A stretch of 64,000 nt of DNA from Acetatifactor sp. (GCA_024693365.1 JAILLF010000043.1:62001-126000); one strand, 5' to 3'; positions 7,898-16,875 are shown, numbered from the stretch's first letter. Made by a program: numbers and translations. Notes: generated by a model not told the origin, from the letters alone.

Positions 7898-8785
7898 ATG
7901 TTTGAGAGTGATTTTGCCAAATGTGAATACGTTGAAAAGGATAACGTGGTCTTTCACGTGTGGAAAAAGGAAGCTCATTTCGATGATTACCGGAATCCGG
8001 TCATTGCCTCGCTGGAGATGCTTAGGGAACACAAGGGGAGTCTCTTCATTGTTGACGCGAGAAACGGATTTGAGGACGTGAAGGAAGACGTTGACTGGGG
8101 ATTTTCCTACTTTCTTCCGGAATTAAAAAAGACGGGCTGTTCCACTTGGGGATTTATTCTTCCGAAAACGTCTGACATTGAAGGCGAGATTGATCTGTGG
8201 ACAAAGGAGATAGAAAAGAACTTTCGCGTGATCCGCGCTGAGTCCTATGACGAGATTTTACGACAGGCAGCGGGAGGTACGCAAGTGATCATAAGAGACT
8301 ACGGAGAAAGCGATTTTGAGGGCATTAAGAATTGGATCACGGACGAGAGAACGCATGCCATGTGGTGCGCAAATAGGACGCGGTTTCCACTTCAAAAGCA
8401 AAGCTTTGATGAATTTTTGAAAGACATTTCCATGAGAAATGGAGATCATCCCTTTGTGGCAGTGGATGAGAACGGAGTTGTCATGGGATTCTTTTGTTAC
8501 TCGTTAAACGCTGAAACGAAGGAGGGCATGTTCAAATTTGTGATGGTAGATCCCGCCAGACGTGGAATTGGATTGGGAAAGGAAATGTTAAAGCAGGCGG
8601 TGCGTTATGCATTTGACGTCACGAAGGCGGATGCCGTACAGTTGATGGTCTTTTCCGAAAACGCAAGGGCTAGGAAATGCTATGAAGGAGTTGGTTTTAC
8701 GGTAAGAAAAACGCAGGAGCGTGCATTTCAATTTAAGGACAAATCATGGGATAGGATAAACATGGTAATAAAGAAGATGCCGTGA
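7898..8785 (+). CDS. STAS-like domain fused to GNAT acetyltransferase
   Basis: Residues 1 to about 125 form an alpha/beta domain (VVFHVWKKEAHFDDY, SLFIVDARNGFEDVKEDVDWG, STWGFILPKTSDIEGEIDLW) that resembles SpoIIAA-like STAS proteins. From about 130 a GNAT domain begins (VIIRDYGESDFEGIKNWI), with the acetyl-CoA loop in VDPARRGIGLGKEMLKQAV and the closing SENARARKCYEGVGF. The N-terminal part may sense or recruit a partner. AAAGGGA precedes the ATG. Part of the same N-terminal domain survives as a relic at 18101, behind another copy of this gene's promoter cassette. The STAS assignment is the weaker of the two. Confidence 0.75.
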   Translation: MFESDFAKCEYVEKDNVVFHVWKKEAHFDDYRNPVIASLEMLREHKGSLFIVDARNGFEDVKEDVDWGFSYFLPELKKTGCSTWGFILPKTSDIEGEIDLWTKEIEKNFRVIRAESYDEILRQAAGGTQVIIRDYGESDFEGIKNWITDERTHAMWCANRTRFPLQKQSFDEFLKDISMRNGDHPFVAVDENGVVMGFFCYSLNAETKEGMFKFVMVDPARRGIGLGKEMLKQAVRYAFDVTKADAVQLMVFSENARARKCYEGVGFTVRKTQERAFQFKDKSWDRINMVIKKMP

Positions 8786-8828
8786 TCATCGCGGTTTTGG
8801 CAGAACAGGTCAAAAGAAAGGAAAAAAC

Positions 8829-9170
8829 ATGGGATACGAGGAGAACGCAAGATTAAATCATCGGAATGGAAGCAATTGCTCAGCCAGTCTGTTTAAGGCA
8901 TTTGCTGATAAGCTGGGCATGTCAGCGGAAGAAGCGGCGCGGATCGCTCCGGCGCCAAGATCTGAAGGAGGAAAATGCGGAGGATTCCTGGCAGGAAAAA
9001 AGCTATTGGAAATGATAAAGCCGGAAGCCGCAGAAGAATTTGAAAAGCGTTTCCTGGAACAAAACGGTGATGATAAATGTGCCAGCTTGATCATGAAAAG
9101 ACGACTGCAAGGGAAAAACTGCAATGACTTAGTAGGCGAGACCGCAAATATCATAGAATCAATACTATAA
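8829..9170 (+). CDS. C_GCAxxG_C_C family redox-type protein
   Basis: A 113-residue protein with cysteines arranged NCSAS (Cys18), GGKCGGFLAG (about 49-58), DKC (about 85) and NCNDLV (about 103). This matches the C_GCAxxG_C_C family found in anaerobes. The conserved cysteines suggest redox or metal/cluster binding. The family has no settled function. The first motif is modified (SAS instead of a second Cys), as is common in degenerate members. It has its own AAAGGA site 43 bp after the acetyltransferase gene, so both may be co-transcribed from the promoter at 7788. Confidence 0.7.
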   Translation: MGYEENARLNHRNGSNCSASLFKAFADKLGMSAEEAARIAPAPRSEGGKCGGFLAGKKLLEMIKPEAAEEFEKRFLEQNGDDKCASLIMKRRLQGKNCNDLVGETANIIESIL

Positions 9171-9270
9171 TTTGATTGCGCATAATCTTTGAATTAAAGA
9201 GGGCAAGGACGAAAAGTCGACGGATTGTTTTCTGATAAAAATTTTTAACTAGGATGACGAACACTGTTTT

Positions 9271-10176
9271 ATGCGAATAACAAAGAACAAAATTGAAACG
9301 AAAAAACTGAATTTCATATTGATCATAATTGCAGCGTGTTTCTGGGGCAGTATGGGAATCTTTGTCAGAAGACTTACCACGTTTGGGTTTGACTCTATCC
9401 AGATCGTGTCAATCAGGGTCTCGCTGGCAGCATTGATATTTAGCCTGCTTTTGCTGATCAGGGATCGGTCCGGGTTTCGGATATCACTTCGGGACATCCC
9501 TTTGTTTCTCGGACTCGGACTTGGAAGCATTCTGTTTTTTACGGTCTGCTATTTCACTGCGATCACAATCATGCCCTTATCTACCGCGGCGATCCTTTTA
9601 TATACCTCACCGATCTGGATTATGCTGGCGTCTGCTCTTTTCTTTCATGAAAAGATGAACGGCAGGAAGGTGATTGCGCTGATACTTGCGTTTGGAGGAT
9701 GCGTGTTGGTATCAGGAATTTCCGGAGAAGGGATCACGTTTAGCGGGCTGCTTCTTGGACTTGGTTCCGGAATGGGATACGGCTTGTACAGCATATTGGG
9801 TACGGTAGCTTTGCGAAAGTATTCTCCGTACGTGGTTACGACGTATACGTTCCTGGTTGCAGCCATAGGCTCCTGGGTGATCTGCAAGCCGGCGGACATG
9901 TTATCAAAGTTTAAAAAAGCGGATGATCTTACGGGGCTGATATTCTTTTGCATACTGACAGCCTTGGTAACGGCAGTGATACCATTTCTGTCATATACGC
10001 TTGGACTTCGCGGCGTGGAAGCCAGCAAAGCCGGAATCATGGCAACCTTGGAGCCCGTTGTTGCTACGCTGGTTGGGATCACGTGTTTTTCCGAGACGTT
10101 AACCATTTTCGCGGGGATGGGAATCGTTATGGTTCTGGCTGCGGTTATCATCTTGAACGTCAAGCAGAACACGTAA
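9271..10176 (+). CDS. EamA/DMT-family transporter
   Basis: The 301-residue protein has about ten hydrophobic segments in two repeats. The first repeat starts FILIIIAACFWGSMGIFVRRL and the second GLLLGLGSGMGYGLYSILGTVAL. The sequence SKAGIMATLEPVVATLVG near residue 255 is the conserved EamA second-repeat signature. It is predicted to export metabolites or amino-acid-like compounds across the cytoplasmic membrane; the substrate is unknown. The ribosome site is weak (AGGATGAC, 15 bp upstream), so the start is less certain than for its neighbours. Confidence 0.88.
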   Translation: MRITKNKIETKKLNFILIIIAACFWGSMGIFVRRLTTFGFDSIQIVSIRVSLAALIFSLLLLIRDRSGFRISLRDIPLFLGLGLGSILFFTVCYFTAITIMPLSTAAILLYTSPIWIMLASALFFHEKMNGRKVIALILAFGGCVLVSGISGEGITFSGLLLGLGSGMGYGLYSILGTVALRKYSPYVVTTYTFLVAAIGSWVICKPADMLSKFKKADDLTGLIFFCILTALVTAVIPFLSYTLGLRGVEASKAGIMATLEPVVATLVGITCFSETLTIFAGMGIVMVLAAVIILNVKQNT

Positions 10177-10228
10177 GCAGAAACAATTTGATAAAACTCG
10201 GCTCAAAGTGTCGTTAGGAGGTGTAGAC

Positions 10229-10888
10229 GTGACTAAGGAAGAGTACGTAAAAAGAATGAATGAAGAGCATGATTGGGCGCCGGGCTGGGATGCCATTGAG
10301 GGTGAGTTTGGCCGCTTATATCCAGGGCAGGAACCAAAGCATTATGCGACGAATATGGTTTCCAGGGCAATGTTCGGCGGAGACGAATATCTTGACGGCT
10401 GCTCAATTTATGAGAATGCAAAAGGATATTATCATCTGGTGACGTTTGGGATGTCGGAGCTCTATACGGATGAAGAAGCATTCGGCGGGGAGTACAGTCG
10501 CTGGGGATATGAGATGACGATCAAGCTGAAGGAGGACAAAGCAGAGGACTGTCTGTGGGCAATAGACATGTTGTCCAATTTGGCCAGATACACGTACAAG
10601 TCAGAACGGTTTTTTGATCCGGAGCAATTTGTTCAAGGAAATGGTGCGTCGTTACATATTGGCACGGAATCCCTCATCACGGCGTTGATCACCGTAGATG
10701 ACACTACGGCGCAGGCGCAGAATACCGTTCACGGCAAGCTGGGATTTATCCAGTTTGTTGGAATTACGCAGGCGGAGCTGAACGCCATAAAAGAGGATCG
10801 CAGCAACCTGGCGAAACTCATTGAATTGATGAAGCAAGATAATCCAGAGCTAATTACGGATATGAAGAGGACGAAATCCTATCTGTAA
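10229..10888 (+). CDS. Suppressor-of-fused (SUFU) domain protein
   Basis: Residues about 15-200 show the bacterial SUFU domain: GWDAIEGEFGRLYPGQEPKHY, then CSIYENAKGYYHLVTFGMSELY, and EMTIKLKEDKAEDCLWAIDML. In bacteria these domains often act as immunity or adaptor proteins, but here no toxin is recognisable. The ORF-track start at 10208 overlaps the ribosome site. AGGAGG at 10216 points to the GTG at 10229 (7-bp spacing). An unrecognised gene follows after 29 bp, probably in the same transcript. Confidence 0.82.
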   Translation: MTKEEYVKRMNEEHDWAPGWDAIEGEFGRLYPGQEPKHYATNMVSRAMFGGDEYLDGCSIYENAKGYYHLVTFGMSELYTDEEAFGGEYSRWGYEMTIKLKEDKAEDCLWAIDMLSNLARYTYKSERFFDPEQFVQGNGASLHIGTESLITALITVDDTTAQAQNTVHGKLGFIQFVGITQAELNAIKEDRSNLAKLIELMKQDNPELITDMKRTKSYL

Positions 10889-10917
10889 TTGTCCGTAGGT
10901 TAAAAGGTGCAGAAAAG

Positions 10918-11535
10918 ATGCTTTTTATTCAATCATTAGATACGTTTTATCATAAACAGGAACGGTCTTCGGAATATGCACGGTTAAGAAGCGGAGACGT
11001 ATTCCGGAAAATAGACTGCAGCAAAATCAAAGAATGTGATGTGTTTGCACAGCTTCTTTATTTTCGATATGGTGACGAAGAGAGAGCCATGCGTGCGCAG
11101 CTTTATTCTGAAACGTATAGGGCGTATGGGCAAAATATCTTTACCGAGGGCACGAGGGACAGATACGACAATTATAACCGTCTGTTAAAGTTCATCAGAA
11201 TTTTTAAGGCAGAAGAAGGGTATAAGATCATGTTTTGCGATGAAAACGTTGAATGGTGTCCAACGAAACGCCGTGGACGGAATGAAGCATTTAACAATGC
11301 AAATTCGATTTATTACCATCGCGACAGACTGAATGAAACGGCATTTATCCTTAAGAAAAATCAATATGGAAGGATCACGTACAACAACAGATACGTCGAT
11401 CCTGACAGTCAGAATTGGTATTATGGATGGCATGTTTATAATTTGATCAATTGCGACCTGGCTGATTGTAAAGAAAAAATGTTTTTTGTGAAAAATCCGG
11501 ATTATGAATACAAACAGCTTCTTGATCTAAGATAA
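10918..11535 (+). CDS. Hypothetical protein, 205 residues
   Basis: A soluble, Tyr/Arg/Asn-rich protein without signal peptide or membrane helix. Notable runs are FAQLLYFRYGDEERAMRAQL and the aromatic DSQNWYYGWHVYNLINCDL near the C-terminus. I recognise no family. It begins 29 bp after the SUFU gene with AAGGTG before the ATG, so the two are likely co-expressed. If the SUFU protein is an adaptor or immunity factor, this could be its partner, but no toxin motif is visible. Confidence 0.55.
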   Translation: MLFIQSLDTFYHKQERSSEYARLRSGDVFRKIDCSKIKECDVFAQLLYFRYGDEERAMRAQLYSETYRAYGQNIFTEGTRDRYDNYNRLLKFIRIFKAEEGYKIMFCDENVEWCPTKRRGRNEAFNNANSIYYHRDRLNETAFILKKNQYGRITYNNRYVDPDSQNWYYGWHVYNLINCDLADCKEKMFFVKNPDYEYKQLLDLR

Positions 11536-11623
11536 AATGGATCGCCCAATGCCGACCGGCATTTATGCCATAATTATCAGAATCCATTGAACATGCTGCG
11601 AAGATCGAATTGGGAGGAAAGCA

Positions 11624-11665
11624 ATATGTATGGAATTACAAGCATCATTGAGGGGTTGGCTTTCT
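11624..11665 (+). CDS. Possible 13-residue leader peptide
   Basis: A perfect ribosome site GGGAGGAAA precedes ATG TAT GGA ... TTC TAA (MYGITSIIEGLAF). It ends 52 bp before the first chromate transporter gene. It could be a leader peptide or the remnant of a deleted gene start; nothing proves translation. Confidence 0.25.
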
Positions 11666-11717
11666 AAGGCATGACTGCGCTTAGCACTGAACTATCATTT
11701 AAGGGGGATAAAGCTTA

Positions 11718-12290
11718 ATGGTATTTACTTTGTTTTTTACGTTTGCGAAAATTGGATTGTTCACCTTTGGCGGTGGATATGCCATGATTTCAATCATAGA
11801 GAATATTTGCGTAGAGCAAAAGAATTGGATTACGCATGATGAAATGATGGACGTCACGGTGATCGCGGAATCTACGCCTGGACCGATAGCAATCAACTGT
11901 GCCACTTACGTGGGCTATAAGCAAAAGGGAATCTGGGGTGCCATGGCAGCCACGTTGGGAGTTGTATTGCCATCTTTTTTCATTATCTATCTGATTTCCG
12001 CCTTTTTGGATAACTTTCTGGAGATTACTTGGATCGCAAATGCATTTAAGGGGATAAGGATTGCAGTAGGATTACTAATTCTCGATGCAGGGATCAATAT
12101 GTTCGTAAAGATGAAAAAGAAATTTGTCTCATGCACCATCATGGCATGCTCCTTTGCGGCAATGTTTTTGATTTGTATTTTTGCCTGGAGTTTCTCATCA
12201 GTATTTCTTATGTTGATTGCTGCAGTTGTCAGTTTAGTGATCTTTTTCATTCAAGGTGAGCCGGCCGGGAAGGGTGGTGAGAGCCGATGA
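11718..12290 (+). CDS. Chromate transporter (CHR) half, first of pair
   Basis: The 190-residue membrane protein starts with the CHR signature FTFAKIGLFTFGGGYAMISII and contains the central AESTPGPIAINCATYVGY motif (about 55-75). Five to six hydrophobic segments follow. Short-chain CHR proteins are encoded as adjacent pairs whose products act together as an oxyanion/chromate exporter-type carrier in the membrane. The stop codon overlaps the start of the second half (ATGA), so translation is coupled. AGGGGG precedes the ATG. Confidence 0.88.
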   Translation: MVFTLFFTFAKIGLFTFGGGYAMISIIENICVEQKNWITHDEMMDVTVIAESTPGPIAINCATYVGYKQKGIWGAMAATLGVVLPSFFIIYLISAFLDNFLEITWIANAFKGIRIAVGLLILDAGINMFVKMKKKFVSCTIMACSFAAMFLICIFAWSFSSVFLMLIAAVVSLVIFFIQGEPAGKGGESR

Positions 12291-12850
12291 TTTATCTGGA
12301 ATTATTTGTAGGATTTCTGACGGTAGGTTTATTCTCTTTTGGCGGTGCGTATGCAGCAATTCCGTTGATCAGGGACGTGGTTCTTTCCTATGGGTGGCTG
12401 GACGAAGATACGTTAATGAATATGGTTGCCATAAGCGAGAGTACGCCAGGCCCGATCATGGTCAACATGGCAACCTACGTGGGAAGCCGTAAGGCGGGAA
12501 TATGGGGAGGAGCATTGGCAACGTTTGCCGTTATTCTGCCGGCATTTTTTATCATATTATTAATCATGGTTCTTATGAGGAAGATGCTTGACCATAAGTA
12601 CGTCCAGGCAGTTTTCCGTGGGCTTAAGCCATGCATCGCGGGAATTATTCTGGCTACGGGTTGTCATATGATCATAAAAAATGGCATCTCTCCTTTATTT
12701 CAGCAAGCCATGGATTTCAGGGCGCCGATCATTTTCCTGATTTTGGCATTATTGTATTTTGGTTTACGGGGAGTAAGGAAGAAGAAAACCTCTCCGATTA
12801 TAATGATCGCGATTTCAGCAGTGCTAGGTATTTTCGCGTATGGAGCGTAG
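12287..12850 (+). CDS. Chromate transporter (CHR) half, second of pair
   Basis: The 187-residue partner of the preceding gene, overlapping it by four bases. It carries the same signatures: VGFLTVGLFSFGGAYAAIPLI at the N-terminus and ISESTPGPIMVNMATYVGSR in the middle, then several membrane helices. Opposite membrane topologies of the two halves are typical of the family. Whether chromate, sulfate or another anion is the natural substrate is not visible. The glucosidase gene starts 12 bp downstream, so all three may be co-transcribed. Confidence 0.88.
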   Translation: MIYLELFVGFLTVGLFSFGGAYAAIPLIRDVVLSYGWLDEDTLMNMVAISESTPGPIMVNMATYVGSRKAGIWGGALATFAVILPAFFIILLIMVLMRKMLDHKYVQAVFRGLKPCIAGIILATGCHMIIKNGISPLFQQAMDFRAPIIFLILALLYFGLRGVRKKKTSPIIMIAISAVLGIFAYGA

Positions 12851-12862
12851 AGAGGAAACAAA

Positions 12863-15055
12863 ATGGATAAGACGGCATTAAAGGCATTGTTAGATGACAT
12901 GTCAACGGAAGAAAAGGTTATGCAGCTGGTACAGATCTCAGGCTCCGAGTATGAATCGGACGCAGAGATTACCGGCGTCGAAAGAGGCCAGGTAAAAGAC
13001 AGCGTAAAAAGACTTGCAGGAAGTACTTTGGGAATATGGGGAGGCAAAAGACTTAGGAAGATTCAGGAGCAGTACGTCAGCGAGCAGCCTCATCATATCC
13101 CGCTCATGTTTATGCTCGACGTGATACATGGACATAAGACGGTTCTGCCTTGTCCCTTGGGGCAGGGAGCCACGTTTGATCCGGATGCGGTAAAGAAAGG
13201 TGCCGAGTTGCAGGCGCGGGAGGCGGCTGCCGATGGCGTTCACGCCACGTTTTCTCCCATGGCGGATCTTTGCAGGGATGCGAGGTGGGGCAGGATCATG
13301 GAATCCACTGGCGAGGATAAGCTTTTGAATTCGCGTATGGCCTCAGCCATGGTTGAGGGGTATCAGGGAGATAATTTAAGAGATCATGCGCACGTGGCGG
13401 CCTGTGTCAAGCATTTCGCGGCTTACGGCGCTGCCGAAGGCGGAAGGGATTATAACAACACCGAGCTTTCAGAGCATACTCTCAGGGAGTATTATCTCCG
13501 GGCATACGGCGAAGCCATAAAGAAAAAACCGGCAATGGTCATGACTTCCTTTAACAGCATAAACGGCATTCCTTCTACGGGCAATCAGTTTTTAATGAAA
13601 AAGATATTAAGGGAAGAATTTGGTTTTCAGGGAGTCCTGATCTCTGACTGGGGCGCCGTGGGAGAAATGATAAATCATGGGTATGCCGAGGATCAAAGGG
13701 ATGCGGCGCTGAAAGGAATGTTGGCAGGCGTGGATATCGACATGTGTTCAGGCTGTTACAGTGCGCATCTTGAGGAATTGGTGAACGCCGGAGCCGTTTC
13801 CGAGGAGATGCTTGACGAGGCGGTTTGGCGGGTTCTCAACATGAAAAATGACCTTGGTCTCTTTGAAGATCCCTACAGGGGAATTGCGATGGATGGAGAT
13901 GTTGTGATTACCGAAGAGAGCAGGAGCCTGGCAAGAGAGGCTGTTGCAAATAGCCTTGTGCTTCTTGAAAACAAGGAAAAAACGCTGCCGCTTAGAAATG
14001 AAAAGCATGCTTTTATCGGTCCCTATGCCAATACGAAAAAGCTTCAGAGCTCCTGGGCTTTTTCGGGAGAGGATGAGAACACCGTAACCATATGGGAGGC
14101 GGCTTCGGAAGCATTTGAGGCGGAGAACGTAAAGTATGCAGAGGGCTGCACCATACTGGATCAGGATACCATGACTGCGAGAGAGATCCGTCACGTAGAT
14201 CACTGGCAGGAGAAAAATGACGAGCTTTTGGCGGAAGCCATGCGCGTGGCAGAGTGGGCGGACGTTGTGATTCTATGTCTTGGAGAAGACATTGCCCAAA
14301 CCGGGGAAGCTGCGAGCAAGGCGAATATTAAGTTTCCTGCAGTGCAGGTGCATCTGTTAAATGAGATCAAAAAAACAGGGAAAAAGATCGTAACGCTTGT
14401 ATTTACGGGGAGACCCCTTGAACTGATGGAAGTGCGGGAGCTGTCGGATGCACTGATGATCTGTTGGCTGCCGGGTACTGAAGGCGGGCATGGCGTGCTT
14501 GACGTCCTGACGGGAAAGGTTTCTCCTTCCGGAAGGCTGACCGCAAGCTTTCCGTACACCGTAGGGCAAGAGCCCTTGCATTATGACGTGTATCCCACGG
14601 GACGGCCTAAACCGGAAAATGGGCCCGGGCCATTCACTTCAAGGTATCTTGACTGTGAGAATGGAGCGCTCTACCCTTTTGGATATGGGCTTTCGTATAC
14701 AACCTTTGAATATGCGGATCTGAAGCTGAGTGCGCAAAAGATGTCAGCGTCAGAGCAGGTTACGGCTTCCGTGACCGTGAAGAATACCGGAGACAGGAAG
14801 GGGAGCGTGACGGTCCAGCTTTACCTAAGGGACGTCACGGGGAGCCGCGTCCGTCCCGTCAGGGAATTGGCCGATTTCAGGAAAATCTCTCTAGATCCCG
14901 GTGCTGAAGAGGAAGTAAGCTTTATTATTCGTGAGGAAATGCTGCGTTTTTGGACGGCGCGAGAGAAGTGGGAAAGTGAACCGGGAAAATTCCTTGTCTG
15001 GATCTGTAACGACAGCAAGGACGGAAAACCACTGGAATTTCAATTGACGGAATAA
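12863..15055 (+). CDS. bglX: Glycoside hydrolase family 3 beta-glucosidase-type enzyme
   Basis: The 730-residue protein has the GH3 barrel (about 1-320): PLMFMLDVIHGHKTVLPCPL, DLCRDARWGRIMESTGED, VAACVKHFAAYGAAEGGRDY, and the nucleophile Asp in GVLISDWGAV (about residue 260). The second alpha/beta domain spans about 360-600. A fibronectin-III-like C-terminus (VKNTGDRKGSVTVQLYLRDV, about 640-730) completes the BglX type. There is no signal peptide, so it is cytoplasmic and would cleave imported beta-linked oligosaccharides; glucose versus xylose specificity cannot be told. GAGAGGA precedes the ATG. Confidence 0.88.
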   Translation: MDKTALKALLDDMSTEEKVMQLVQISGSEYESDAEITGVERGQVKDSVKRLAGSTLGIWGGKRLRKIQEQYVSEQPHHIPLMFMLDVIHGHKTVLPCPLGQGATFDPDAVKKGAELQAREAAADGVHATFSPMADLCRDARWGRIMESTGEDKLLNSRMASAMVEGYQGDNLRDHAHVAACVKHFAAYGAAEGGRDYNNTELSEHTLREYYLRAYGEAIKKKPAMVMTSFNSINGIPSTGNQFLMKKILREEFGFQGVLISDWGAVGEMINHGYAEDQRDAALKGMLAGVDIDMCSGCYSAHLEELVNAGAVSEEMLDEAVWRVLNMKNDLGLFEDPYRGIAMDGDVVITEESRSLAREAVANSLVLLENKEKTLPLRNEKHAFIGPYANTKKLQSSWAFSGEDENTVTIWEAASEAFEAENVKYAEGCTILDQDTMTAREIRHVDHWQEKNDELLAEAMRVAEWADVVILCLGEDIAQTGEAASKANIKFPAVQVHLLNEIKKTGKKIVTLVFTGRPLELMEVRELSDALMICWLPGTEGGHGVLDVLTGKVSPSGRLTASFPYTVGQEPLHYDVYPTGRPKPENGPGPFTSRYLDCENGALYPFGYGLSYTTFEYADLKLSAQKMSASEQVTASVTVKNTGDRKGSVTVQLYLRDVTGSRVRPVRELADFRKISLDPGAEEEVSFIIREEMLRFWTAREKWESEPGKFLVWICNDSKDGKPLEFQLTE

Positions 15056-15168
15056 TTGAGCGGTGCCCTGGGACAACGAGTTTCTCTTTATGGAAAAAAT
15101 TCTAATTGGTTGATCAATAAGAAAGCGAAGAGAAAACGATTGCTAAATAAAGTGGGAGCGGAGAAGAA

Positions 15169-15684
15169 ATGGAGCAGAGTGACAACGGGCGATTTGAAAT
15201 TCGTTACGTAAGACAGGAAGAAGCAGAGGAAGCGGCTGAGGTAGAGAGAAGATGTTTTCCGCCAAATGAGGCGTGCACTCCCGAACGGATGAAACGCAGA
15301 ATCTGCGTAGCATCTGATTTCTTTTTGGTGGCCATTGATCCGTTAAAAGGAAGGATGGCTGGCTTTGTAAATGGGATTGCAACGTCAGAGACAAAATTGC
15401 GCGATGAATTCTTTACGGACGAATCACTGCATGACCCGAATGGCCCAAACGTTATGATCCTGGGAGTGGCCGTGTTGCCGGAATGGCGCGGACAGGGTTT
15501 GGCCAGGGAGTTGGTTTCCAGATACTACAGCCTTCAACGGGAAAGAAAACGAAAGAAGCTAGTACTGACCTGTTTAGAAGATAAAGTGAGAATGTATGAA
15601 AAATTTGGATTTCAGGATTTGGGAAAATCCGGGTCTGCTTGGGGCGGCGAAACCTGGCATGAAATGGAAGCGGTTATTAGGTAG
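15169..15684 (+). CDS. GNAT-family N-acetyltransferase
   Basis: A 171-residue single-domain GNAT. The N-terminal strand FEIRYVRQEEAEEAAEVERRCFPPNEA resembles arylalkylamine/polyamine-type acetyltransferases. The acetyl-CoA loop is GVAVLPEWRGQGLARELVSRYY (about 105-126), followed by LVLTCLEDKVRMYEKFGFQDLG. No specific substrate can be assigned. It stands alone between the glucosidase and endonuclease V genes. Confidence 0.87.
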   Translation: MEQSDNGRFEIRYVRQEEAEEAAEVERRCFPPNEACTPERMKRRICVASDFFLVAIDPLKGRMAGFVNGIATSETKLRDEFFTDESLHDPNGPNVMILGVAVLPEWRGQGLARELVSRYYSLQRERKRKKLVLTCLEDKVRMYEKFGFQDLGKSGSAWGGETWHEMEAVIR

Positions 15685-15751
15685 CCATGGATGCACTGGT
15701 GATTAGTTCGATTCTTAAAATCAGGCGCGGAGAACGTCATCGAAAAGCGCC

Positions 15752-15831
15752 CAAAGCTCTATCTTGCAAAACAATGATTGCTGAAGTAGGTTTATCTTGC
15801 AGAACGGTGATCGCGGAAGAAAGGAGATCCT
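15752..15831 (+). repeat. Short imperfect direct duplication before endonuclease V gene
   Basis: Two consecutive segments read TATCTTGCAAAACAATGATTGC and TATCTTGCAGAACGGTGATCGC, an imperfect tandem duplication of about 32 bp. The second copy runs into the ribosome site of the next gene. It may be decayed coding sequence; no function seen. Confidence 0.4.
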
Positions 15832-16539
15832 ATGAAAGACGAGGCAGAATACGCGGCAATACAAAACGAGCTGAGGAAGGGTATTTCTCTTTGCGACGAT
15901 TTTGATGCATCCGAACTGAAGACTGTTGCGGGGGTAGATCTTGCATATTGGAAGAATGATGACGGGGAATATGCAGTCTGTTGTATTGTAGTGATAGACG
16001 TTGCCACGCATAAAGTTATCGAAAAAAAGCATTTCAGCGGCAAGATCGAAGTTCCTTACGTGCCGGGATTTCTTGCCTTCAGAGAGCTTCCGCTTGTCAT
16101 TGAGACGGCAAAACTGCTTGAAACGCAGCCGGATATCTATATCTTTGACGGAAACGGTTATCTTCATCCACGCCACATGGGCATAGCGACTCATGCATCA
16201 TTCTATTTAGACAAGCCGACTTTCGGAGTGGCAAAGTCTTATTTCCGCGTGGATCATCAAACCGATTACGTTGAACCTGAGAACGAAGCCGGAAGTTATA
16301 CGGATATCGTTATTGACGGCGAGACATACGGGAGAGCGCTGAGAACGCACAAGAACGTCAGGCCAGTCTTTGTCTCCGTGGGAAATCATATTTCAATTGA
16401 GACCGCCTGTTCCCTTGCATTGAAGCTGACCGACAAGGAGAGTCACGTTCCCGTGCCTACGCGTCTGGCTGATTTGGAGACACATATTGAACGCGAGAAG
16501 GAAACTTTATCGGGTTTTCAAGCAGGGCTAAAAGATTGA
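15832..16539 (+). CDS. nfi: Endonuclease V (deoxyinosine 3' endonuclease)
   Basis: The 235-residue protein carries all EndoV landmarks: a first acidic metal ligand in VAGVDLAYW, the motif VPYVPGFLAFRELP (about 77-90), and DGNGYLHPRHMGIATHASF (about 103-122) with the second Asp and the conserved HPRxxGxAxH. The enzyme nicks DNA one phosphodiester 3' of deaminated adenine (inosine), or acts on inosine RNA, in the cytoplasm. Length and start agree with the family; AAAGGAG lies before the ATG. A truncated GT11 gene lies against its 3' end on the opposite strand. Confidence 0.93.
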   Translation: MKDEAEYAAIQNELRKGISLCDDFDASELKTVAGVDLAYWKNDDGEYAVCCIVVIDVATHKVIEKKHFSGKIEVPYVPGFLAFRELPLVIETAKLLETQPDIYIFDGNGYLHPRHMGIATHASFYLDKPTFGVAKSYFRVDHQTDYVEPENEAGSYTDIVIDGETYGRALRTHKNVRPVFVSVGNHISIETACSLALKLTDKESHVPVPTRLADLETHIEREKETLSGFQAGLKD

Positions 16540-16593
16540 GCGAAAACATGGAAGGCGGATCATGCGTCAATGGAAATCCATCATGGGATCGGT

Positions 16594-16714
16594 GGGTTTT
16601 ATAGAAAGAAGTATTAAACTTAACGGATTTTCCTTGCTTTTCTTTTAGATACAGCATGAAAACAAATTGGAATAGTTGATTTCCTAAACCAAACGAGAAT
16701 AGCACAATATGCAA
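16594..16714 (-). pseudogene. Relic: N-terminus of a GT11 fucosyltransferase-like gene
   Basis: On the minus strand the frame reads HIVLFSFGLGNQLFQFVFML and continues YLKEKQGKSVKFNTSFY. GGLGNQ(M/L)FQ near the N-terminus is the hallmark of GT11 alpha-1,2-fucosyltransferases, followed by the usual helix and Lys/Asp-rich strand. After about 40 residues similarity ends and the frame runs antisense into endonuclease V. The only start is TTG, without a ribosome site. More than 200 residues are missing, so it is a dead fragment of a surface-glycan gene. Confidence 0.6.
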
Positions 16715-16852
16715 GTTACTATTGACGGGGTGGTTTGCTCAGTAGTCTGAACTTAAAGTAAACATGAATCGTAAGCGCTGCACGTGACGGCACGCGATCA
16801 CTGACGTAAACGTGCTATTATAAGTTTGTAGTGGAAATGAAAACGATACGGT

Positions 16853-16862
16853 GATATAATAC
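16853..16862 (+). promoter_or_regulatory. Extended -10 promoter of the ppk2 gene
   Basis: TGATATAAT is a perfect extended -10 element; the -35 region is poor. It lies about 100 bp before the start codon, leaving a leader that contains the hairpin at 16876-16920. Confidence 0.5.
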
Positions 16863-16875
16863 ATTTTAGAAGACC

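Noticed and set aside
15687-15905. 72-residue ORF before endonuclease V
   Set aside because: Very basic composition without a fold pattern; it overlaps the real gene start and contains a small DNA duplication.
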